Counted from the first letter of the stretch, positions 1 to 5,391 are shown. The stretch is 6,439 bases of DNA from an uncultured Clostridia bacterium (GCA_947630775.1 CANRIY010000093.1:1-6439), one strand, 5' to 3'. Numbers and translations: made by a program. Notes: generated by a model from the sequence alone, not told the origin.

Positions 1-282
1 TATTTCCCGTTTACGGAGCCTTCCGTCGAGGTGGACGTGAGTTGCCACGCCTGCGGCGGCAAGGGATGTTCGCTCTGCAAGGGCACGGGCTGGATCGAAG
101 TGCTCGGCGCGGGCATGGTGAACCGCCGCGTGCTCGAAAATTGCGGCGTGGATCCCGATGTCTACACGGGCTTCGCCTTCGGCATGGGCATCGAGCGCAT
201 TGCGATGCTCAAATACGGCGTCAACAACATCAAACTTCTCACCGAAAACGACGTGAGATTTTTGGAACAGTTCAAGGATTGA
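1..282 (+). CDS. pheS: Phenylalanyl-tRNA synthetase alpha subunit, C-terminal part (5' end outside window)
   Basis: This is the catalytic subunit of the cytoplasmic alpha2-beta2 enzyme that charges tRNA-Phe with phenylalanine using ATP. The 93 visible residues open with the class II motif 2 region YFPFTEPSVEVDV and contain motif 3, GFAFGMGIERIAML, at fragment residues 57-70, whose Arg66 is the expected ATP-contacting residue. The reading frame ends with ENDVRFLEQF, the usual PheS C-terminus. Between these lies a cysteine-containing loop, CHACGGKGCSLC (residues 15-26), with two CxxC pairs as in many Gram-positive PheS proteins; it could bind zinc. The frame is open to the left edge, so roughly the first three quarters of the gene are missing. 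pheT follows on the same strand after 245 bp. The identification is secure. Confidence 0.97.
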   Translation, partial: YFPFTEPSVEVDVSCHACGGKGCSLCKGTGWIEVLGAGMVNRRVLENCGVDPDVYTGFAFGMGIERIAMLKYGVNNIKLLTENDVRFLEQFKD

Positions 283-493
283 GGGGGCCCCTCGGCGCCC
301 CTCTTAGGGGAGCCGTAGTCTCAAGCCCTACCCCCTATGGGGGGAGGGTGGCACGGCGTAGCCGTGACGGATGGGGGGAATAAGGTAAATGGGGACAACC
401 CCCACCTGACGCGCTATGCGCGCCACCCGCCCCCTTCAAAGGGGGCAGGTTCCCCCCACCACTGCCGACGCCCTCCCCCTTTCAAGGGGTGGG
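283..493. repeat. GC-rich palindromic repeat cluster between pheS and pheT
   Basis: No gene is visible here. The gap consists of successive short inverted repeats: CCCCT-ctt-AGGGG (298-310), a larger palindromic unit at 330-388 (listed separately), CGCGC-tat-GCGCG (410-422), GCCCCCTT-ca-AAGGGGGC (429-446) and CCCCTT-tc-AAGGGG (476-489). None is followed by a clear run of T, so none is a convincing intrinsic terminator. Transcription may therefore run through from pheS to pheT. The hairpins resemble those at 2999-3046 and 3872-4140. Confidence 0.8.
330..388 (+). repeat. Palindromic repeat family A, copy 1
   Basis: The unit has a C5/G-run hairpin (CCCCCTATGGGGG) followed by the core GTGGCACGGCGTAGCCGTGACGG, in which CACGGC pairs with GCCGTG, and then ATGGGGGGAATAAGGT. 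Related units occur at 2999-3046 in the same orientation and at 4077-4140 in the opposite orientation. The inverted copy even shares the trailing GATGGGGGGAATAAGGT segment. It is non-coding and probably a multicopy intergenic element. Confidence 0.8.
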
Positions 494-514
494 CAAGGAG
501 TAAAAGAAACAAAC

Positions 515-522
515 AAAAGGAG
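515..522 (+). promoter_or_regulatory. Ribosome binding site of pheT
   Basis: AAAAGGAG lies 5 nt upstream of the ATG at 528 and supports that start. Another purine-rich GGCAAGGAG at 492-500 is too far away to serve it. Confidence 0.85.
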
Positions 523-527
523 TCAAT

Positions 528-2942
528 ATGAAAGTACCTTTTTCATGGTTAAAGGAATATGTGGATATCGACATTTCGGCGGAAGAACTGCAAAAAAAGC
601 TCTTCTCCTGCGGATTTGAGGTCGAGGAGCTTATCTATCTCGGCAAAGACGTCGAAAAAGTTGTCGTGGGCGAGATCCTCTCCTGCGAAAAGCACCCCGA
701 CGCCGACAGGCTCACCGTCTGCCGCGTGAATTGCGGCGGATACGGCGAAAAACAGATCTGCACGGCGGCGACGAACGTCTTTGTGGGCGCAAAAGTGCCC
801 TGCGCGCTCGACGGCGCCACCGTTCTCCACGAGGGAGGCGTGCAGAAGATCAAGACGGGCAAGCTCCGCGGCGTCGTCTCCGAAGGCATGTTCTGTTCGG
901 GGGAAGAGCTCGGCATCACCGATGATTTTTACCCCGGTGCGGAGTTCAACGGAATTTTGATCCTCGGCGAAGAGGCCGTCGTCGGCGGGGATATCCGTCC
1001 CGTCGTCGGGATCGACGATCATATCTTCGATATCGCCGTCACGGCGAACCGTCCCGACTGCCAGTCCGTGTTCGGGATCGCCCGCGAGGTCGCGGCTGTC
1101 CTGCATAAGCCCCTCCGCTATCCCGCCCTCGACTTTACGGCGGCGGAGACGGACGTGAAGATCCCCGTCACCGTCAAGGAGCCGCTGCTCTGCCCGCGCT
1201 ACATCGGGCACTATGTGAAGGACGTTACAACGGGCGTCTCTCCCCTCTGGATGCGGCGGCGGCTCGCGCTGTTGGGGCTGCGCTCCATTTCCAATATGGT
1301 AGATATCACGAACTATGTGCTCTTGGAGCTCGGCCAGCCCATGCATGCCTTCGATAAGAGATACTTGAGCGGCGGGGAGATCGTCGTGCGCCGCGCTGCA
1401 GAGGGCGAAAAGATCGTCACCCTCGACGAAAAGGAGTTCACCCTTCACCCCGAAAATCTGCTCATCTGCGACGGGGAACGCCCCGTTGCGCTCGCGGGGA
1501 TCATGGGCGGGCTCAACAGCGAGATCCGTCCCGACACGACCGAAGTGTTTTTCGAGGCGGCGCGCTTCGCCCGCGACAATGTGAGAAAGACTTCCCGCGC
1601 CCTCGGACAGCGTTCGGATTCCTCGGCAAGGTTCGAAAAGGGGGTGGATATGCAGACGCCCGAAGTCGCCATGAAGCGCGCCCTGCACCTCACGGAAGAA
1701 CTCGGCTGCGGCGTACCGACGACCTATCATATCGACGTCATCGCGGGGGACAAAAACGGAAAAGCGCCCGAGAAAAAGACGATTTCCGCGGCGTATGCCG
1801 AGATCGACGCCCTCCTCGGGATCCATGTCCCCAAAGAGGAAGTCAACGCCATTTTGGAGCGGTTGGAGTTTGAGGTTTCGGACATGGGTGCCTCATTTTC
1901 CGTCACAGTGCCCCTCTATCGCGAAGATGTGGACGGCGTGCCCGACCTTGCGGAGGAAGTCATCCGCATGTACGGCTACGAACATCTCACGCCCACGTTC
2001 TTAAAGAACGCCGCCGTAACCCGCGGCGGGCTCACCCCCGCGCAAAAGACCGAACTCAAATTCAAGCGCGTGTTACAGCACGAGGGATACATGGAAGCGT
2101 GCAATTATTCCTTCTATTCCCCCAAGGATCTCGACCTTCTCCGCCTTCCCGCAGACGCGCCCGAGCGCAACGCCGTCAAAATTCTGAACCCGATCAGCGA
2201 AGAGCTCTCCGTCATGCGGACGATCTTGCTTCCGAGCATGCTGCAAAACGTTGTGCGGAATGTCCGCCGCGGCAACGAGAGCGGAATGCTCTTCGAGCTC
2301 GCAAACGTATACCATGCCCGAGAACTCCCCCTCAAAGAATTGCCCGAGGAGCGCAAAAAGGCCGTTATTGCCCTCTGGGGCAAGGGCGACTTTTTCGACC
2401 TCAAGGGTGCGGTCGAGGCCATTGCCGAAGCGTTTGAGCTTAAACTCTCGTTCATTCGTACGGATAAGCCGTTCCTGCACCCCGGCGTGTCGGCGGCGGT
2501 CGTGATGGGCGAAAAAGAGGTCGGCTTCCTCGGCGAACTGCATCCCGCGATCGCGGCGGAGCTCGCCCTCGAGCGCAAAGTCTATGTTGCGGAGCTTGAT
2601 TATGACGCGATGAAGCGGAAATTTGCGAAGGATCTCGACTATCACAACCCGCCCAAGTTCCCCGACGTCGAGCGTGACCTCGCCGTCGTCGTCGACGAAG
2701 ACGTGACCTGCGCGGAGATGACGGAGTGCATCCGCCGTGCCTGCAAGGCCGTGAAAAAGGCGGAGCTGTTTGACGTTTACCGCGACAAAAAGCTCGGCGA
2801 CGGGAAGAAGAGCATGGCATTCCGCCTGACCTTTGCCGCCGACGCGGGCGCCGAAAAGCCCCTGTCCCCCGAGGCGGTGGACGGCTTCTTCAACAAGATC
2901 GTCGGCAACCTCAGCCACAATCTCCACGCTGAGTTGAGGTAA
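528..2942 (+). CDS. pheT: Phenylalanyl-tRNA synthetase beta subunit
   Basis: This is the large, non-catalytic subunit of phenylalanyl-tRNA synthetase; it carries tRNA recognition and editing of mischarged Tyr-tRNA. The 804 residues match the usual bacterial length. Visible domains in order: an N-terminal B1 start (MKVPFSWLKEYVD); an EMAP/OB-fold tRNA-binding domain at about 40-150 (HPDADRLTVC at 56-65); the B3/B4 editing domain at about 215-390 with SNMVDITNYVLLELGQPMHAFD; the B5 domain at about 416-488 ending in YREDVDGVPDLAEEVIRMYGY; a synthetase-like core at about 490-690 with LNPISEELSVMRTILLPSM; and the C-terminal FDX-ACB anticodon-binding domain at about 708-803 (PPKFPDVERDLAVVV). The ATG at 528 has a strong ribosome site. 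All domains are intact and no frameshift is seen. A co-transcribed pheST pair is expected, although the intergenic gap is unusually long. Confidence 0.98.
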   Translation: MKVPFSWLKEYVDIDISAEELQKKLFSCGFEVEELIYLGKDVEKVVVGEILSCEKHPDADRLTVCRVNCGGYGEKQICTAATNVFVGAKVPCALDGATVLHEGGVQKIKTGKLRGVVSEGMFCSGEELGITDDFYPGAEFNGILILGEEAVVGGDIRPVVGIDDHIFDIAVTANRPDCQSVFGIAREVAAVLHKPLRYPALDFTAAETDVKIPVTVKEPLLCPRYIGHYVKDVTTGVSPLWMRRRLALLGLRSISNMVDITNYVLLELGQPMHAFDKRYLSGGEIVVRRAAEGEKIVTLDEKEFTLHPENLLICDGERPVALAGIMGGLNSEIRPDTTEVFFEAARFARDNVRKTSRALGQRSDSSARFEKGVDMQTPEVAMKRALHLTEELGCGVPTTYHIDVIAGDKNGKAPEKKTISAAYAEIDALLGIHVPKEEVNAILERLEFEVSDMGASFSVTVPLYREDVDGVPDLAEEVIRMYGYEHLTPTFLKNAAVTRGGLTPAQKTELKFKRVLQHEGYMEACNYSFYSPKDLDLLRLPADAPERNAVKILNPISEELSVMRTILLPSMLQNVVRNVRRGNESGMLFELANVYHARELPLKELPEERKKAVIALWGKGDFFDLKGAVEAIAEAFELKLSFIRTDKPFLHPGVSAAVVMGEKEVGFLGELHPAIAAELALERKVYVAELDYDAMKRKFAKDLDYHNPPKFPDVERDLAVVVDEDVTCAEMTECIRRACKAVKKAELFDVYRDKKLGDGKKSMAFRLTFAADAGAEKPLSPEAVDGFFNKIVGNLSHNLHAELR

Positions 2943-2945
2943 GGC

Positions 2946-3005
2946 GTCCGAACCCTTGCCTTCCCGCGATGACACCGAAGATATAGTCCGAAGTCTTGCC
3001 TTCCC
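2946..3005 (+). repeat. 20-bp direct repeat just after pheT
   Basis: GTCCGAACCCTTGCCTTCCC at 2946-2965 recurs as GTCCGAAGTCTTGCCTTCCC at 2986-3005, a 40-bp period with 2 differences. The intervening CCGAAGATATAGTCCGAA (2975-2992) recurs as CCGAAGATCCAGTCCGAA at 3129-3146, also with 2 differences. The region downstream of pheT is thus a mosaic of reused short modules. Confidence 0.75.
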
Positions 3006-3046
3006 CTCGAGGGGAAGGTGGCACGGCTGCCCTTGCCGTGACGGAA
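2999..3046 (+). repeat. Palindromic repeat family A, copy 2
   Basis: A perfect 20-bp palindrome, CCTTCCCCTCGAGGGGAAGG (2999-3018), runs into GTGGCACGGC...GCCGTGACGGA, the same core as at 330-388. The hairpin might slow or end pheT transcription, but it has no T-run, so I do not call a terminator. Confidence 0.78.
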
Positions 3047-3078
3047 GGAGTGTCGTCCCGTCGCAAGAACGTAATGCG

Positions 3079-3191
3079 GCGTCATCCTGAGCCGTTTTAC
3101 CGCGTCATCCTGAGCGTAGCGAAGGATCCCGAAGATCCAGTCCGAACTTTCATCCTCGGGGATTCTTCGGGCTACGCCCTCAGAATGACGC
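3079..3191. repeat. Inverted repeat pair of the GTCATCCTGAG type
   Basis: The left arm at 3102-3130 starts GCGTCATCCTGAGCGTAGCG and ends GAAGGATCCC. The right arm at 3158-3191 is its imperfect reverse complement, ending CCCTCAGAATGACGC. A truncated extra copy of the first 14 bases sits at 3079-3092, identical to 3102-3115. The motif GTCATCCTGAGCG...GAAGGATC is a very common intergenic repeat in several bacterial phyla. Two facing copies form a structure like a bacterial interspersed mosaic element. No coding potential is credible here. Confidence 0.85.
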
Positions 3192-3216
3192 GGGGGGTGG
3201 CGCACTCGCTCCCGTC

Positions 3217-3311
3217 CTCATCCCGAGGCGAAGCCGAGCGGATCTCATAGACTCACGAGCGTCCGTACTTACGAGGGGATTCGCTCGCCCCTTGCGGGGC
3301 TCGGAATGAGG
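3217..3311. repeat. Second, diverged inverted repeat pair of the same type
   Basis: The left arm at 3217-3245 (CCTCATCCCGAGGCGAAGCC, then GAGCGGATC) faces a right arm at 3276-3311 containing GGGATTCGCTC and ending GGGGCTCGGAATGAGG. It has the same architecture as 3102-3191 but a diverged sequence. Together the two pairs fill most of the gene-free stretch 2943-3377. Confidence 0.75.
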
Positions 3312-3340
3312 GAACCACACTTCAAGGGGCTCGCGAAAAC

Positions 3341-3374
3341 ATAAAAAATCGGCGGCGCAGATGCGCCGCCGTTT
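3341..3374 (-). terminator. Intrinsic terminator of the 44-residue gene
   Basis: On the minus strand the stem is CGGCGGCGCA (3371-3362), loop TC, then TGCGCCGCCG, followed by ATTTTTTAT. It begins only 6 nt after the stop codon at 3378. A near-identical cassette follows the DUF697 gene at 4155-4190. Confidence 0.88.
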
Positions 3375-3377
3375 CGC

Positions 3378-3512
3378 TTATTCAACCGTGATCCTGCGCA
3401 GGGTGCCGTCCGTGAATTCCACCGTGATGACGTTGCCCTCGTAGGAAATACTTGCGATGAGGTCGTCCTTCAATTCCGCGCGGATGAGCGCGATCATCTC
3501 TTCAACCGTCAT
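3378..3512 (-). CDS. Small protein of 44 residues, unrecognised, divergent from XRE regulator
   Basis: I do not recognise this protein. The sequence begins MTVEEMIALIRAELKDDLIA, an acidic amphipathic helix-like half. It is followed by ISYEGNVITVEFTDG and TLRRITVE, which looks like three beta-strands with turns at EGN and TDG. There is no signal peptide, membrane segment or cysteine. Support for a real gene is strong: AGGAGG 6 nt before the ATG, a TTGACT-17 bp-TATAAT promoter upstream, and an intrinsic terminator 6 nt after the stop. It is divergent from the 74-residue XRE regulator and shares its control region, so it is probably a target of that regulator. A cro-like or antitoxin-like role is possible, but nothing in the sequence proves either. 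Confidence 0.85.
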   Translation of the reverse strand: MTVEEMIALIRAELKDDLIASISYEGNVITVEFTDGTLRRITVE

Positions 3513-3518
3513 GATTTT

Positions 3519-3524
3519 CCTCCT
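3519..3524 (-). promoter_or_regulatory. Ribosome binding site of the 44-residue gene
   Basis: AGGAGG on the minus strand, 6 nt before the ATG (3512-3510), is a full consensus Shine-Dalgarno. It contrasts with the divergent XRE gene, which has none. Confidence 0.9.
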
Positions 3525-3544
3525 GTATTTAGTCATTGCTTAAA

Positions 3545-3573
3545 ATTATATCTGAGCAATGCCCAGAAGTCAA
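3545..3573 (-). promoter_or_regulatory. Sigma-A-type promoter of the 44-residue gene
   Basis: On the minus strand TTGACT (3573-3568) and TATAAT (3550-3545) are separated by exactly 17 bp, which is 11 of 12 consensus positions. The expected start of transcription is near 3538, giving a leader of about 26 nt that includes AGGAGG. The spacer contains one copy of the candidate operator, so this strong promoter is probably normally repressed. Confidence 0.88.
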
Positions 3574-3601
3574 GCATAATTTAGGCAATGCCCAATAAAA
3601 T
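3573..3601 (+). promoter_or_regulatory. Putative leaderless promoter of the XRE gene
   Basis: A TAAAAT -10 box at 3596-3601 is followed by 6 nt and then the ATG at 3608, so transcription would start at the A of the start codon. The -35 position (about 3573-3578, AGCATA) is poor, suggesting a weak promoter. An alternative -10, CATAAT at 3575-3580, with CTGAGC as -35 would give a leader of about 20 nt. Confidence 0.5.
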
Positions 3602-3607
3602 ATAGGC

Positions 3608-3832
3608 ATGGAATTAAGTCTTGACGAAAAAATCACGGCAAATCTCAAATTCGAGATCGAACATTGCGGAAAGAGGAAAATTGACATTGCGCGTGCGCTC
3701 GGCATTGATTCCTCGTCCGTTTCCCAATATCTTTCGGGAAGGGCACAGCCGACGCTCGCCAATCTTTCGCGGCTCTGCAACTTTATCGGCTGTTCCGCGG
3801 ACGATATTTTAGAGATTAAGCATGAATCTTAA
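3608..3832 (+). CDS. XRE/Cro-type helix-turn-helix transcriptional regulator, 74 residues
   Basis: This is a minimal single-domain DNA-binding protein. The helix-turn-helix covers about residues 8-66: KIDIARALGIDSSSVSQYLSGRAQP (24-48) holds the positioning helix, turn and recognition helix, and PTLANLSRLCNFIGCSADDIL follows as the helices that close the domain. The usual XRE length for a domain-only protein is about 65-80 residues, so it looks complete; it has no ligand or peptidase domain. ATG 3608 is the only in-frame start after the stop codon at 3596-3598. No Shine-Dalgarno precedes it, and a -10 box spaced for leaderless transcription does. It is divergent from the 44-residue gene across a shared control region with repeated GCAATG sites, so it probably acts as a repressor of that gene and of itself. 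Confidence 0.92.
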   Translation: MELSLDEKITANLKFEIEHCGKRKIDIARALGIDSSSVSQYLSGRAQPTLANLSRLCNFIGCSADDILEIKHES

Positions 3833-3871
3833 AGCGGCGATGTGTGGTGACGTATTTGGGAGCAAAAGGAA

Positions 3872-3925
3872 ACTCTCGGCTCCCCTCTCAGGGGAGCTGT
3901 CACCGCAAGGTGACTGAGGGGTTTC
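3872..3925 (+). repeat. Two-hairpin palindromic repeat (family B)
   Basis: GCTCCCC-tctca-GGGGAGC (3879-3897) is followed at once by GTCACC-gcaa-GGTGAC (3899-3914) and TGAGGGG. The double hairpin is intact and non-coding. The first hairpin resembles the one at 298-310. It is the first structure after the XRE stop at 3832 but has no T-run. Confidence 0.8.
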
Positions 3926-3972
3926 CTCTCGCTTGCACTTTCCCAAAAACCCTATCCCCCGCTGCGCGGGTA

Positions 3973-3991
3973 CTTCCCCTAAGAGGGGAAG
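3973..3991. repeat. Short palindrome CTTCCCCT-aag-AGGGGAAG
   Basis: An 8-bp perfect stem with a 3-nt loop, set among other C- and G-run palindromes. No T-run follows. The arms resemble the hairpin at 2999-3018. Confidence 0.7.
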
Positions 3992-4020
3992 CGAGTGGAG
4001 GGGGCGCAGGGGACAAGGCC

Positions 4021-4065
4021 TACCCCTTTTAGGGGGGGAGGCACCGCCGCAGGCGGTGGTGGGGG
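4021..4065 (+). repeat. GC-rich double hairpin
   Basis: A CCCC-ttttag-GGGG hairpin near 4023-4036 is followed by CACCGCC-gca-GGCGGTG (4042-4058) and a seven-G run. The layout is a C/G-run hairpin followed by a second stem, as in the other repeat units in this window. Confidence 0.68.
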
Positions 4066-4076
4066 GGATCATGCCC

Positions 4077-4140
4077 ACCTTATTCCCCCCCATCCGTCAC
4101 GTCTTGCGCCGTGCCACCTTCCCCCCCGCAGGGGGAAGGC
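4077..4140 (-). repeat. Palindromic repeat family A, copy 3 (inverted)
   Basis: On the minus strand this reads CTTCCCCCTGCGGGGGGGAAG, a hairpin broken here only by its loop, then GGTGGCACGGCGCAAGACGT, then GACGGATGGGGGGGAATAAGGT. The match to 330-388 is close across the whole unit including the tail. Here one arm of the core palindrome has changed (AAGACGTG rather than TAGCCGTG), weakening the inner stem. Confidence 0.8.
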
Positions 4141-4154
4141 TTGGGGCCCGCAAA

Positions 4155-4190
4155 CATAAAAAAATCGGCGGCGCAGATGCGCCGCCGTTT
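4155..4190 (-). terminator. Intrinsic terminator of the DUF697 gene
   Basis: On the minus strand CGGCGGCGCA (4187-4178), loop TC, TGCGCCGCCG, then ATTTTTTTAT. It lies 19 nt after the stop codon at 4207. The sequence is almost identical to 3341-3374. Confidence 0.88.
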
Positions 4191-4206
4191 TGCCGCTCCC
4201 GCAACA

Positions 4207-5229
4207 TCAAACTGCGGGGGCGAGTTGCTTCTTTTTCTTTCCCTTGAGCTGCGTTTCAACCTCGCGGCAGGTCTCCTCGAGCTCCTCTTCCGTCTCGGAG
4301 ACGTCGATCCCGTCGAGAATGTTCTGCAAATTGTATTCCTTATTGAGATATTTGATGGTCTGGTAGCCGATGAGGGCGGTCAGCGTGCCGTTCGCAAGCC
4401 CCTGCACGGAGGAATCGACGAGGGTGGAGATGATGCTCCCGAGGATGGGGATCCCCTTGACTGCGTCGCCCATCGTTTTGACGACGGCATTGCCGATGTT
4501 CAGCCCGCCCATGCCCAGCGCGACGAGGGAATTGCGGATGACGCCGATGAAGATCTTGACGAGTTTCGTATCGGACGGGCGGAAGCCGTAGAGGAACACA
4601 AGATCCTTGATGAGCTGGATATTGACGACAACGACGAGCGCGGCGTCCAGTTTTTCGGACTGGGAGATCGCGGAATACATGCCCGAGCGCACCGAACTCT
4701 TGAAGATGATCGACTTTGCCGTCTTCTTTACCGAACCCTTATAGAGCTCCGTGAGCGCCTCTTTGAGCTTTTCCTCGTCTCCCGTGTTGCGGGCGATCGC
4801 AAGTTTGCCCACAACTTCGGAATCGTACCACCCCGCGCCCTCCACGTTCGCCGTGAAGTGGATCATTTTATCGGCGATGTCGTGCCGCACCTTGCGGTTG
4901 TGCCGCTGGGCGTTCGCCGCCGTGCCCGCGTTGACGTTCGTCACAAAGTAAGGCGCACGCAAGATCTTGACGAGCGGCACGATGAAAATAAAGATGTAGA
5001 GGATGAGGCAGACCGCGCCGACGGCGTAACCCGCGTATTCGTTGACGTCGTACACGCGGAGCGTCACGAGAAGGAGCAAAACGAACAAAAATACGCCGAT
5101 GATGGAAGCGATGAGGCGGATCGCGAACTTCGCCCCCTTGACGTTTTGTTTTTTGACGTATTTGCGTTCGTAGTCGTAGATCGTCATTTTCTCTCCGCTC
5201 TCTTCGGGAGCGGTTTTTTTCTCTTTCAT
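4207..5229 (-). CDS. YcjF-like DUF697 membrane protein, 340 residues
   Basis: Predicted inner-membrane protein of unknown function. A charged N-terminus is followed by two membrane segments, about residues 36-58 (IRLIASIIGVFLFVLLLLV) and 66-89 (AGYAVGAVCLILYIFIFIVPL). The C-terminal part, about 165-300, resembles DUF697 of E. coli YcjF as I remember it: ISQSEKLDAALVVVVNIQLI, then KDLVFLYGF, and SSVQGLANGTLTALIGYQTI near 273-292. A glycine-rich stretch GMGGLNIGNAVVKTMGDAVKG (239-259) could be a re-entrant or amphipathic segment. The tail is acidic and helical (ETEEELEETCREVE) and then lysine-rich. The ATG at 5229 is chosen because AAGGAG and a promoter lie right before it; the frame stays open upstream only as antisense to the next gene. 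No YcjX-type GTPase partner is visible nearby. The family assignment is likely; the function is unknown. Confidence 0.85.
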   Translation of the reverse strand: MKEKKTAPEESGEKMTIYDYERKYVKKQNVKGAKFAIRLIASIIGVFLFVLLLLVTLRVYDVNEYAGYAVGAVCLILYIFIFIVPLVKILRAPYFVTNVNAGTAANAQRHNRKVRHDIADKMIHFTANVEGAGWYDSEVVGKLAIARNTGDEEKLKEALTELYKGSVKKTAKSIIFKSSVRSGMYSAISQSEKLDAALVVVVNIQLIKDLVFLYGFRPSDTKLVKIFIGVIRNSLVALGMGGLNIGNAVVKTMGDAVKGIPILGSIISTLVDSSVQGLANGTLTALIGYQTIKYLNKEYNLQNILDGIDVSETEEELEETCREVETQLKGKKKKQLAPAV

Positions 5230-5234
5230 AACTT

Positions 5235-5243
5235 CTCCTTTCC
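5235..5243 (-). promoter_or_regulatory. Ribosome binding site of the DUF697 gene
   Basis: GGAAAGGAG on the minus strand, 5 nt before the ATG at 5229-5227. It fixes the start well inside the longer open frame. Confidence 0.85.
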
Positions 5244-5247
5244 TATG

Positions 5248-5276
5248 ATGATACACCATTTTTCGGAATTTGTAAA
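5248..5276 (-). promoter_or_regulatory. Sigma-A-type promoter of the DUF697 gene
   Basis: On the minus strand TTTACA (5276-5271), 17 bp, TATCAT (5253-5248). The expected transcription start near 5241 leaves a leader of only about 12 nt, just enough for the ribosome site. Confidence 0.78.
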
Positions 5277-5356
5277 GACATTTGCCGAAAGCGGTTCCGT
5301 TTCCGCCGAAATTTTCGCCTGAAAGCAGAACGAAAAGGACAAAACGCGCCGAACGC

Positions 5357-5385
5357 TTGTCTTTTGCGGCAGATTGTGCTAAAAT
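5357..5385 (+). promoter_or_regulatory. Leaderless promoter of the zinc-ribbon gene
   Basis: TTGTCT (5357-5362), 17 bp, TAAAAT (5380-5385), with TGC just before the -10 (extended -10). Six nt separate the -10 from the ATG at 5392, so +1 would fall on the start codon. No Shine-Dalgarno is present in the preceding 20 nt. Confidence 0.75.
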
Positions 5386-5391
5386 ATTCTT

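Larger units (their letters stand above)
3532..3610. promoter_or_regulatory. Candidate operator cluster for the XRE regulator
   Basis: Three copies of a near-palindromic 9-mer are seen: GGCAATGCC at 3584-3592 (perfect GGCA-A-TGCC dyad), AGCAATGCC at 3555-3563, and AGCAATGAC on the minus strand at 3540-3532. A shorter form, TAGGCATG, lies at 3603-3610 over the XRE start. The 3555 copy sits in the -35/-10 spacer of the minus promoter. The 3584 copy sits just before the -10 of the XRE gene. The outer copies cover the two expected transcription starts. This layout fits binding by the adjacent helix-turn-helix protein. The motif is seen directly; the binding is inferred. Confidence 0.65.

Noticed and set aside
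121..150. PheS reads GMVNRRVLENCG where many relatives have GMVHPxVL
   Set aside because: This position varies among bacterial PheS proteins and motif 3 is intact, so it is probably ordinary variation.
549..1826. Long minus-strand open frame (425 codons) opposite pheT, and another at 2073-2975
   Set aside because: They lie antisense to an intact, well-recognised pheT, show no family motifs, are rich in Arg, Asp and Gly as expected from GC-rich reverse frames, and lack ribosome sites.
2999..3018. Perfect 20-bp palindrome as terminator of pheT
   Set aside because: The stem is good but it is followed by GTGGCACGG rather than a T-run, and it is part of a repeat family also found away from gene ends.
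2777..3250. Open frames through the repeats after pheT (minus 2777-3205, plus 2996-3250)
   Set aside because: They consist mainly of inverted repeats and have no ribosome site or protein-like composition.
283..4150. CRISPR array
   Set aside because: Repeats are palindromic, of several types and irregularly spaced; there are no uniform spacers and no cas genes.
3844..4247. Small open frames in the gap between the XRE and DUF697 genes
   Set aside because: They are translations of GC-rich palindromes with no start signals.
4111..5322. 403-codon plus-strand open frame
   Set aside because: It is antisense to the DUF697 gene, which has promoter, ribosome site, membrane segments and terminator. 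The plus-strand product is low-complexity in Asp, Arg and His and begins inside repeats.
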